From positions 62,001 through 126,000 of the forward strand of contig DGQP01000009.1 in the NCBI GenBank assembly GCA_002400415.1: 64,000 nt of DNA, in the 5' to 3' direction. A model generated the notes under the pieces. That model searched no databases. It had not been told where the DNA came from and worked only from the letters and a program-made list of their open reading frames with translations. This DNA comes from Chitinophagaceae bacterium UBA4411. Its GTDB lineage: Bacteria; Bacteroidota; Bacteroidia; Chitinophagales; Chitinophagaceae. Below are positions 35,201-41,709 of this stretch, one piece after another. The first letter of the stretch is position 1. Each line of letters begins with the position of its first letter. The position numbers and the translations under genes were made by a program.

Positions 35201-35613
35201 CGTCTGCCACACTCACCAATGCCAACAGTTATACCCCGGTAGCAAAACCGGCCACTACCACAACATATACATTGACTGTAAGGGATAATAATAACTGTAC
35301 CTCTGCCGATGATGCCATTGTAACGGTAATTCCTTATTGCATGAAAGTGATGAATGCCTTTACGCCCAACGGGGATGGTATGAATGACCGCTGGCTCGTG
35401 ACCAACGGCGCTCCCTGCACCAACAACATCAAAGTGGGAGTGTATAACCGCTATGGTAATGTGATCTATACCAATAACAATTATGCAAATGACTGGGATG
35501 GTACATTCAATGGCAAACCTGTTGCTGATGGTACGTATTACTATACTGTTACTTTCCGCACCATCACCGGTAAATTAATAACATTAGCAGGAGACGTAAC
35601 CATCCTGAGATAA
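32227..35613 (+). CDS. T9SS type-B surface protein with Ycf48-like propeller
   Basis: This 1128-residue exported protein starts with a signal peptide ending at about SLAQ. About 750 residues form propeller repeats of the Ycf48/BNR type, each marked by a TTDGGxTW or TxDGGxxW motif, for example around residues 70, 490, 640 and 695. A SprB-like repeat (GGLAPYQYSINGGAF) and two Ig-like domains follow. The C-terminus is a type-B T9SS sorting domain starting NAFTPNGDGMNDRW and ending GDVTILR. It is divergent from the PKD protein across a shared operator-like palindrome and is 19 bases upstream of a PorP/SprF gene. The ligand is unknown. Confidence 0.92.
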   Translation: MNKNCFGKMHYGLLLIMISFFSLSSLAQSDYRTDKWRFSDPKQFGFTVLDVQFYDNNFGIAVGANGGIARTTDGGAKWTYGPFTFTSPAGLTTNGSFNDVHIATSSTAYAVGTNGMMAKTVNGGQNWTFVNTPLYANARSINTCWFINEDIGYIAGQWNTPDSIPKVYFTRNGGSTWDSLATPAVNGTTKVGFINNATYPSIDYNITGKAKEIYRIQFINNTIGYISGGGASNFPNIGIPNITSTSTCAFTGSQTTGSHNASLLWKFDNGTLTDYSISKERLGYTGYPATLNCTSKFASVTQTVQQFRALNIINDSTIVMMSFNNNVVIKVSTGVNDSTLNVNRPGIYEKGKYEILNTGNAGAPPGYPAIPAVQVLVAGNPYQMRRASNGKLYAAANFGLMWTSVDTGRNWVREYSLPQGRNYSSFATWAFDILPNGKFITMGQGGVVADSIPGGASYNSNYIYVGSSGNKVDFPDCNNGIITGGSNIAVTTDGGNSWVAKNRPDFAASFYNINGFAYTKLDKSYFAVSNGVIYFSGDQATTLDPLYSNFNFQMNDVVGFGNDTVYAVGYSQFSIPAASRKSSFFRSTDAGATWQAIDIVATTTTPAFTAPTLSKMAFPSRNVGYVAGSRNGVYKTTDGGITWTKINPFPALNEGPAGFPSTYTSYTSIFALDDNTVFVLGNIFTTAGFRRLYKTTDGGATWTDISNNINTLLPSGNQLNVLFHDQNNGYVCGSNVLFVTNDGGANWRMEVAPHGNLQNAMGFAPRTVPASIPFANRKLFIGTLSVGSGIPSIMEYGDTLDVNVNTTDMVVNASCTNPTGGSITLNTFGGLAPYQYSINGGAFQSSNVFTGLSTGPKTIIIKDAFCGTITKTINVGFNDNLALTTNNDTLVCAGAPVNMLAATNGTGAAYAWTPAAGLSATNISNPVATVNSNTAFTVTASLNGCVRTGTVNISIKPNPVISAGPDKTIVDGDQVQLNGSSAANAVSITWTPSATLTNANSYTPVAKPATTTTYTLTVRDNNNCTSADDAIVTVIPYCMKVMNAFTPNGDGMNDRWLVTNGAPCTNNIKVGVYNRYGNVIYTNNNYANDWDGTFNGKPVADGTYYYTVTFRTITGKLITLAGDVTILR

Positions 35614-35632
35614 ACAACTAAACTAACAAGCA

Positions 35633-36523
35633 ATGAAACGCTATATCATTTTATCCCTGTTCCTCGGAGTAACGCTGAACACCCTGCAGGCACAGCAATT
35701 GCAAACATCTTCACTCTATGATCTGCAGGGAGTGTTGCACAATCCTTCCATGGCGGGTATCAACAATATGATAGGGGTTACCTACCGCAGCCAGTGGACC
35801 GGTATCAGCGGCAGCCCGCGGACGGGTACTGTCTTTGGTTCTTTTAAATTACCGGAGCAAAAGATCGGTTTGGGTGGTTATATCTATAGTGATAAAACAG
35901 GTCCCACTTCAAGAACCGGTATCCAGTTAGCTTTTGCCAAACATATTGAAACAGCGAATGGCACATTCTCACTTGGCCTGGAAGCAAGGGGCCAGCAGTT
36001 TTCGCTGAACCGTGAAAAACTAAGCCAGTCCATTGCCGGTGATCCGGCGATGGGTGCCGGTGATAACCGTTTTAAATTCGATGCCGGTTTTGGTGTTTCG
36101 TATACCAACAGGAAATTTCAAATTGGTGCATCAGTATCGCAACTGGTGCAATCCAAACTGGATTTTTATACCGGCAACTTAAACACCACGGAGCAGGCCC
36201 GTTTATACCGTCACTATTACCTGCATGGGGCCTATCACTGGACGGTGGACGAGGCCACCGTGATTACTCCTAATTTCTTAATGATCTATTTACCCAATGC
36301 ACCGCTGGAATTCCAGGGTGGTTTCCGGGTGGAGCACAATAATGTATTTTGGTGGGGCGCCGCTCTCCGGGCCCGGCAAAGCTGGATGCTGAGTGCCGGT
36401 GCGCATATCAGTAAGAAATTCATAGTAGGATATGCTTTTGATATTTATAAAACGCCCATCAGCTCCTTCCAGGGTGGCGCCAATGCCCACGAAGTAATGC
36501 TGCGTTATAATATTACCCAATAA
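35633..36523 (+). CDS. PorP/SprF family type IX secretion outer-membrane protein
   Basis: This 296-residue beta-barrel protein has a signal peptide ending TLQAQ and the family's opening SSLYDLQGVLHNPSMAGINN, followed by strands such as VTYRSQWTGISGSPRTG. SprF-like proteins attach specific type-B cargo such as SprB to the cell surface. The 19-base gap after the preceding type-B protein gene indicates a cargo and partner pair. A strong terminator follows. The family is certain; the specific pairing is inferred from position. Confidence 0.95.
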   Translation: MKRYIILSLFLGVTLNTLQAQQLQTSSLYDLQGVLHNPSMAGINNMIGVTYRSQWTGISGSPRTGTVFGSFKLPEQKIGLGGYIYSDKTGPTSRTGIQLAFAKHIETANGTFSLGLEARGQQFSLNREKLSQSIAGDPAMGAGDNRFKFDAGFGVSYTNRKFQIGASVSQLVQSKLDFYTGNLNTTEQARLYRHYYLHGAYHWTVDEATVITPNFLMIYLPNAPLEFQGGFRVEHNNVFWWGAALRARQSWMLSAGAHISKKFIVGYAFDIYKTPISSFQGGANAHEVMLRYNITQ

Positions 36524-36567
36524 GTCTTTCTCAGAGCAGTTAGTTACAGGTTACAGGTTTAATGGTT

Positions 36568-36600
36568 GCAACAGCCCCTTTATTGGGGCTGTTGTGTTTT
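36568..36600 (+). terminator. Rho-independent terminator after the PorP/SprF gene
   Basis: A 9-base perfect stem (AACAGCCCC / GGGGCTGTT) with a 6-base loop is followed by GTGTTTT. It ends the surface-protein and PorP transcript and borders the cassette region. Confidence 0.88.
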
Positions 36601-36760
36601 GCGAAGGGGTTGAGTTTTTTTTCAGCAGTTTATGATACTATTCCTGTAACAATAGAATGCGGGGTAACTGAATATTGTTTATTGCTGAAACCAATTATTC
36701 AGCAAAAGGCAGTTTACTTTTTATATAAACCTATTTCAGGACGAGACACAATTGGTTGAT

Positions 36761-36768
36761 GTTTGCTG
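36761..36768. repeat. Outer end of the S9 peptidase cassette (GTTTGCTG)
   Basis: GTTTGCTG is the reverse complement of CAGCAAAC at 39006-39013. It lies 48 bases beyond the S9 gene's stop. No attC-like arm is evident further left, so the array seems to end or be truncated here. Confidence 0.5.
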
Positions 36769-36816
36769 GTCACGCCCAACTTGCATAAAACCCAATGTTG
36801 CCTGCTTGTGCCTTTA

Positions 36817-38970
36817 TCAGTCGTACTTATTTGTTTTGTCAAAGCCACATTGCCACAATATAAAAGCATACTTTTCAGCCATTTTTTTCATTAAGGTTTG
36901 CTTATCTGTCATATTTCCGAAATGTCCTCCGTTAAAATCTACATTTAGCAAAACAGGTTTATCTGAAGCTGTTGCATTTTGTGCAGCAGCAACAAACTTT
37001 GCACTCATCCAACTGCTTACCCGTGAATCCTCCCAACTGGTTGTTACTAATATGGCAGGATATTTAATCCCTTTTTGAATATGCAATATGGCATCACTTT
37101 CCATCAAAGAAAAAAATTCATTGATATTGTCTATTGCTCCATATTCTTCGTTCTGTGATTTGCCATGACCAGAAAATTCACTGCGCAAAACATTCAATAC
37201 GGCACTTTCAGGAGTAGCGCAGGCCCAAAGGTCGGGTCGTTCTGTAATTGCCCTGCCTATGAGTATGCCGCCGGCACTGGCAGCTTCGCAGGCCAAATGT
37301 GTTGTTGATGTATAACCTTTTGATACAAGATATTCGGCACAAGCATTAAAGTCTTTCCAGCTATTGGGTTTGCTTTGTTTCATGCCACCAAGATGCCAGT
37401 TGTTCCCTTTTTCGCCACCACCTCTTACATGAGCAAAACAACAAACAACACCTTTATTGGCAAGTATGGCATAATTTCGATGGAAGTAAAAAGACCGAAC
37501 GGGGTCTCCATAAGCTCCGTAACCTTGTACAATAGCAACATTGTTCCCATTGAGTTTTAAATCCTTCCTTCTGATAATGGTGAGTGGCACTAACGTACCA
37601 TCATAGCTTGGTGCTTCTACTTCTTCTACCATTAAATTACTTGCGAATGGCAAAGTGGCGTTAAAAGAGATGTATTTGTACGGTTTTTCTCTTGTGCTTC
37701 CGATAACGGCTTCTGTTATTTGCGGATAATTTGTCCAACCTTCTCTTTGAATGAAAATGCTGTCGTTTTTATTCCCACATAGTGCAAAATACTTAGTGCT
37801 TGAAGTGTTTTCCTTAAAGGGGGAAGCTGTGACTTTATTTGTTGGCAAATAAATGAACTTGGTATAGGATGTAGTACCATTCTTTTTAAACGGTACAATA
37901 AGATAATTTTTCGTTTTGGCAATTAGGTTATAATCTAAAGGATCGGCCTGTTCAGGCAAAATATCTTTATGGGTTGAAAAAAGGTTGCTTAAATCCACCA
38001 TTTTTATCTTTCCATTAGGTGCATCTTTTGAACAGACGTAATAAAGTTTGTTATTGAAATAATACCAGTTGGAAATCATATCACTCATACCAAATATTTT
38101 CTTCCATTTGACAGTGCCTGATTCTCTGTACCAGATTTCTGCAAAAGAAGTTTGATACACACAAGCAAATTCGTACTTACATCCTTTAAAGGTTTGAATT
38201 TCCCAAAGAAATCTACCGTCTGTATAGCTCATTAATTCGGGGCTGGATTGCTTACTCACAATCACTTTGTCCATTGATGTGTCTGCACCTATTACATGTG
38301 TTTTAAAAACCACATCATTAAGATGTAAATAAATTTCCTTTGGGTCGTAAGTGGGAAACTGTACATAATAAAATACACCGTTTTGATTATTCACAAACCC
38401 TTTGTAGCTGCCCGTAATTTTATCCGGCAATATTTTATTTTCAGCAATGCTGTATATTTTTACTTCATTTATTTCTTTGCCGCTTTCATGTGCATAGATA
38501 GCAATGTATTTTTCGGAAGGGTCAAATTCAAAATTTTGAATTTGGTAATGCTCTCCCCACATTTGAGGTGAAGCAATCACTTGCGGCAAACCTTCATTGT
38601 CAAACAATCGGAATATTTTCATTTTATCTTCTCCCTGTTTTGTCTGACTATAAACAACAGATTTACCTATTCGCCTTGCATCGGATTTTTCTTCTGGCAT
38701 TACTACATCTAATTTTTTCTGTTCGTTAAACAGAATTTCAGCATAGGATAATTTATTTAAGATACTGTCTGTAAAATTTGCCTGTGATTTAAACCAGCTT
38801 ATCACTTCGGGGCTTTTCATGTATTCTAACCAACGATAAGGGTCTTTTACCGTTACGTTGTGCCATGTGTCACTGCTGTCCACTGTTTTGGTAGCAGGGT
38901 AGTTGAATTGTGCTACGGCGGTGTGTCCGACGTTGAGTAATAGTATGAGAAAGAATACGTGTCTTGTCAT
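36817..38970 (-). CDS. Prolyl oligopeptidase family (S9) serine peptidase, exported
   Basis: This 717-residue enzyme begins with a signal peptide (MTRHVFFLILLLNVGHTAVAQ). A propeller of about 400 residues (start PYRWLEYMKSPEVISWFKSQ) precedes an alpha/beta hydrolase domain. The catalytic residues read Ser565 (AASAGG), Asp648 (SWEDSRV) and His683 (NGGHFGN). Prolyl oligopeptidases cleave short proline-containing peptides; export suggests a periplasmic role. The motif around the serine is AASAGG where GGSNGG is common. Codon and base use are more AT-rich than in the S46 and S41 peptidases nearby. It lies within a putative cassette bounded by GTTTGCTG and CAGCAAAC. The family is certain. Confidence 0.92.
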   Translation of the reverse strand: MTRHVFFLILLLNVGHTAVAQFNYPATKTVDSSDTWHNVTVKDPYRWLEYMKSPEVISWFKSQANFTDSILNKLSYAEILFNEQKKLDVVMPEEKSDARRIGKSVVYSQTKQGEDKMKIFRLFDNEGLPQVIASPQMWGEHYQIQNFEFDPSEKYIAIYAHESGKEINEVKIYSIAENKILPDKITGSYKGFVNNQNGVFYYVQFPTYDPKEIYLHLNDVVFKTHVIGADTSMDKVIVSKQSSPELMSYTDGRFLWEIQTFKGCKYEFACVYQTSFAEIWYRESGTVKWKKIFGMSDMISNWYYFNNKLYYVCSKDAPNGKIKMVDLSNLFSTHKDILPEQADPLDYNLIAKTKNYLIVPFKKNGTTSYTKFIYLPTNKVTASPFKENTSSTKYFALCGNKNDSIFIQREGWTNYPQITEAVIGSTREKPYKYISFNATLPFASNLMVEEVEAPSYDGTLVPLTIIRRKDLKLNGNNVAIVQGYGAYGDPVRSFYFHRNYAILANKGVVCCFAHVRGGGEKGNNWHLGGMKQSKPNSWKDFNACAEYLVSKGYTSTTHLACEAASAGGILIGRAITERPDLWACATPESAVLNVLRSEFSGHGKSQNEEYGAIDNINEFFSLMESDAILHIQKGIKYPAILVTTSWEDSRVSSWMSAKFVAAAQNATASDKPVLLNVDFNGGHFGNMTDKQTLMKKMAEKYAFILWQCGFDKTNKYD

Positions 38971-39000
38971 ATTTAAGATTTAGCAGTGAGTGTCGAATGG

Positions 39001-39028
39001 CATAGCAGCAAACCGCTTGTTATATGCC
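39001..39028. repeat. Junction between the second and third cassettes
   Basis: CAGCAAAC (39006-39013) begins the S9 cassette and GTTATATGCC (39019-39028) ends the exported-protein cassette; only 5 bases separate them. A normal attC would place some 50 bases or more here, so a deletion or an unusual junction is likely. The CATAGCAGCAAACCGC stretch around it also pairs with itself. Confidence 0.45.
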
Positions 39029-39033
39029 GTTTC

Positions 39034-39642
39034 TTATATGATAATCCAACCGTCCTTAACAAATGTGAGAGTAGCTCCCTTAATAAAAGTCTCCATGTTC
39101 GTGGATTTGTCGGTAGCGGCGTTTGTCAACTCAATAAAATAGACTTGAGGGTTTGCAACCCCCTTTCGGTATTCCCAATATCTAAATCTCTTTGTAGTTG
39201 GGCTATTACTTAAAAACTTCAGTTCTTCAAAGTTTCCAATACTTAACGTGTCATTTTGGGTCATGTTATAGAAAACTCTTTGCCCGTCGGTCATCTTGTT
39301 TATTTCTTCGCTACTTTTCTTTGGAGTAACAGAGTCTCCTGTAATAATTTGAGGGTAAAATATTCCTTGAGTAAAGATGCTTTTGTATTCTGAAGGGAAA
39401 TCTCCTCGTAATATTTTATTCCCGAATCTGATGTGATTTTTGTCAATAACTATTATGTCGCCAGAAAACCTTTTGTAAATTTCTTTTTTATACTTTTCAT
39501 AAAAGAGCTTCTCTGCCCAATAGTCTTCCTGCTCGCCTTGGTTTGCAAACTGTGTCCTTACAACAAATGTGTCTTTCGTTTGAGCTTTCGTTTGGAAAGT
39601 GCAAATGGAAACAAATATTATGAATAGTAAACAGTGTCGCAT
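39034..39642 (-). CDS. Exported protein of unknown function (cassette gene)
   Basis: This is a 202-residue protein. The ATG at 39642 gives a clear signal peptide (MRHCLLFIIFVSICTFQTKAQ), whereas upstream in-frame starts lie inside the attC-like repeat, so 39642 is preferred. The mature part is polar and strand-rich, with EKLFYEKYKKEIYKRFSGD and a repeated aromatic pattern (RFRYWEYRKG). I do not recognise a family. It lies in a unit bounded by GTTATATGCC and GGCATATAAC and is AT-rich. Confidence 0.75.
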   Translation of the reverse strand: MRHCLLFIIFVSICTFQTKAQTKDTFVVRTQFANQGEQEDYWAEKLFYEKYKKEIYKRFSGDIIVIDKNHIRFGNKILRGDFPSEYKSIFTQGIFYPQIITGDSVTPKKSSEEINKMTDGQRVFYNMTQNDTLSIGNFEELKFLSNSPTTKRFRYWEYRKGVANPQVYFIELTNAATDKSTNMETFIKGATLTFVKDGWIII

Positions 39643-39646
39643 AAAT

Positions 39647-39848
39647 GGCATATAACGTAGAAGCATTGGCGATGTGGCGGTATTCTGTGTTCCGTCTGCC
39701 TGGTGCCGCTGCTGATTAAAGATACCGAAGTTCATCGTTTATTCTGTTGCTCGGCGTTATTTGTCTGCCGAAACCGAAGCTGAGCAGAGAACAAAAAGCT
39801 GAAAATATATTCGTCCCCCGCCATATTGCCAATGCAATGTTATGTGTA
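39647..39848. repeat. attC-like hairpin of about 200 bp
   Basis: The outer ends are GGCATATAAC (39647-39656) and GTTATGTGTA (39839-39848). Just inside are 18-base arms GCATTGGCGATGTGGCGG (39663-39680) and CCGCCATATTGCCAATGC (39818-39835), which pair at 16 of 18 positions. The centre is about 135 bases. It separates two cassette genes and contains no plausible gene. Size, ends and arms resemble a large attC recombination site. The core triplets are AAC and GTT, though neighbouring bases differ from the usual GTTRRRY. Confidence 0.6.
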
Positions 39849-39852
39849 GTGT

Positions 39853-40617
39853 TTAGTAGTTACCTAAATCCTTTTTATTGAATTTCATATTCTCAGATGA
39901 TAAAGCCGCAAGAACTGGTGAATATTTTTCCTTGTCGTGCAGTTTTGCTTTGTCTCGTAATTTTTTCAAAGTCTCAATTATGAACTCCTTTTCATCAGCC
40001 TTGTCATAGAGAGAATGTGGGTTTAACGTTATAAAGCCATCGTTATCCTTTCGTAAATACTTTAAAAAATGTTCATCCCACAGTGACTTGTCACCTTTAT
40101 TATAAACTCTTGATAGGTGAGTATTAAAAACTGACGACAAAATAATCCTTGATGTTTTTGCGTGTGTTTGTTCTAATCTATACGCATTGATAAAAGCAGG
40201 ACCAATTATTTCATTTTTGTCCCAATATATTGAACCGAAGTCAACTGCACCTCTTACGGTAAAGCCAGCTACAAGTGCATTTCTCCATATAACTGAAATA
40301 GTGTCAAAGAACGAAGTCATTCCAAGCATTAAGTCACCCATAATTATTTTATCCTCAAAGCCAAACGAAACTATAATACTGTCTGAAATGGTTTGAACCC
40401 GGCACATGTAAGACCTAATAGTCTTGCTTTCTTTATATTCTTTACTAAGCTTTCTATTTGTATGTTTTGGGATGTGCTTTTTTAGTTCTAAAAGTTTATG
40501 TAAGGGATTGTCGCTTTCAGCACCCCAATTGGTCTCAATTTCTTTTGAAAAACCCAACACGTCGATGAAGGCGACTATACCTGTACCATTAAACTTGTCT
40601 GGATTTCCTAAAATCAT
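39853..40617 (-). CDS. Class III nucleotide cyclase-like protein (cassette gene)
   Basis: This is a 254-residue soluble protein. Its layout resembles the class III adenylate/guanylate cyclase fold: a metal-binding Asp19 in FIDVLGFS, a second Asp79 in ISDSIIVSF, FTVRGAVDFG (119-128) in place of the usual R-GIHTG strand, and GPAFINAYRLEQ in place of GPxVNxASRLE. The transition-state Asn appears shifted or replaced (Ile then Asn), while the Arg is kept. Active-site residues are therefore only partly conserved, so catalysis is uncertain. No effector gene of a nucleotide-signal defence system lies next to it. It is AT-rich and lies in a putative cassette. The fold call is an inference. Confidence 0.7.
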   Translation of the reverse strand: MILGNPDKFNGTGIVAFIDVLGFSKEIETNWGAESDNPLHKLLELKKHIPKHTNRKLSKEYKESKTIRSYMCRVQTISDSIIVSFGFEDKIIMGDLMLGMTSFFDTISVIWRNALVAGFTVRGAVDFGSIYWDKNEIIGPAFINAYRLEQTHAKTSRIILSSVFNTHLSRVYNKGDKSLWDEHFLKYLRKDNDGFITLNPHSLYDKADEKEFIIETLKKLRDKAKLHDKEKYSPVLAALSSENMKFNKKDLGNY

Positions 40618-40636
40618 TAGAGTGGTTGTTTGACAT

Positions 40637-40708
40637 TACACATAACACATAAATATATGACACCGCTGGCATAGTTTGGTATTGATAATCAGTATAAATT
40701 TATGCCAG
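40637..40708. repeat. Upstream boundary of the cyclase cassette and nearby hairpin
   Basis: TACACATAAC (40637-40646) is the exact complement of GTTATGTGTA at 39839-39848. Beyond it CTGGCATA (40666-40673) and TATGCCAG (40701-40708) form an 8-base inverted repeat with a 27-base loop, possibly the remainder of a neighbouring attC-like site. Confidence 0.5.
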
Positions 40709-40792
40709 AAACAATACAAAGTGTACAACCCGGTTCTTCAATTGATGGTCTGATCAGTGTATTTGTTGCGGCAATCCAACTAATTTTACAGC

Positions 40793-41632
40793 ATGTCAAA
40801 CCTTACCATCTCCCTAATACAAACCCGTCTTCACTGGGAAGATAAAACTGCAAACCTGCAGATGCTGGAAGAAAAGATCATGCGCATCGCTGAAAAAACG
40901 GAGATCGTGGTGCTCCCGGAAATGTTCAGCACCGGTTTCAGTATGCGGCCGGAAGAACTGGCGGAAACCATGGAGGGTGAAACGGTGCAGTGGATGAAAC
41001 GGATCGCCGCACAAAAGAAAGTGATCTTAACCGGGAGTGTGATCATTCAGGAAGAAGCGGCCGATGGCCAGATCAGTTATTACAACCGCCTTATCTGGAT
41101 GCTGCCCAACGGGCACTATGGTGTGTATGATAAACGGCACCGTTTTGCTTATGCAGGAGAAGATGATCATTATACCGCCGGCAATAAACGGCTGATCGCT
41201 TCGGTAAAAGGCTGGAAGATCAACTTACTGGTTTGTTATGACCTGCGCTTCCCGGTATGGGCAAGACAGTCTCCCCCTCAGCTCCGGGAGAGAGGTCCGG
41301 GTGCTGGGATGGAATATGATGTACTGATCTATGTAGCCAATTGGCCGGAACGAAGGATTCATGCCTGGAAAACCCTGTTGCAGGCAAGAGCCATCGAAAA
41401 CCAATGTTATGTGGTGGGAGTGAACCGGGTGGGTGATGATGGAAATAATATCCGTTACAGCGGCGAAAGTATGATCATTGACCCGCTGGGGGAGGTTCTC
41501 TATACAAAAAAAGACGAAGAAGACATCTGTACCATTACCCTGGAAAAAACACATCTCGATTCAGTGCGGGACAAATTCCCCTTCTGGAAAGACGCCGATG
41601 CATTTATGATCATAAAAGATGAGGAAGAATAG
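40793..41632 (+). CDS. Nitrilase-family amidohydrolase (omega-amidase/YafV-like)
   Basis: This is a 279-residue cytoplasmic carbon-nitrogen hydrolase. The catalytic triad reads Glu43 (LPEMFSTGF), Lys114 (DKRHRF) and Cys148 (LLVCYDLRFP). The pattern matches omega-amidases such as YafV, which hydrolyse alpha-ketoglutaramate or alpha-ketosuccinamate in methionine salvage and amino-acid repair. Residues 160-173 (from SPPQLRERG) interrupt the usual ARNQ-to-YDVLIYVANWPE stretch and look like an insert, encoded by a GC-rich, partly self-complementary sequence at about 41270-41311. The insert is in frame, so the protein could still be active. It starts just outside the cassette region and is GC-richer than it. 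Confidence 0.9.
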   Translation: MSNLTISLIQTRLHWEDKTANLQMLEEKIMRIAEKTEIVVLPEMFSTGFSMRPEELAETMEGETVQWMKRIAAQKKVILTGSVIIQEEAADGQISYYNRLIWMLPNGHYGVYDKRHRFAYAGEDDHYTAGNKRLIASVKGWKINLLVCYDLRFPVWARQSPPQLRERGPGAGMEYDVLIYVANWPERRIHAWKTLLQARAIENQCYVVGVNRVGDDGNNIRYSGESMIIDPLGEVLYTKKDEEDICTITLEKTHLDSVRDKFPFWKDADAFMIIKDEEE

Positions 41633-41709
41633 TTCGGCACCGAAAATATGTTACCTGATGAACCGGTTGCGGTATAACTCCTTTTCTCTTTTATCTCTGT
41701 GCGGGGAAA

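Larger units (their letters stand above)
36761..40646. mobile_element. Putative integron-like array of three gene cassettes
   Basis: Three consecutive minus-strand genes are each enclosed by a short inverted repeat specific to that gene: TACACATAAC/GTTATGTGTA for the cyclase-like gene, GGCATATAAC/GTTATATGCC for the exported protein, and CAGCAAAC/GTTTGCTG for the S9 peptidase. All repeats have GTT at the upstream end and AAC at the downstream end, as in integron cassettes where R'' is complementary to the start of the same cassette. The DNA is visibly more AT-rich than its neighbours. No integrase gene was seen, so the array, if real, is orphan. The structural reading is an inference from the repeats. 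Confidence 0.55.

Noticed and set aside
39034..40617. A cyclase plus effector anti-phage system
   Set aside because: The neighbouring gene encodes an exported protein with no effector features, and each gene is in its own repeat-bounded unit.
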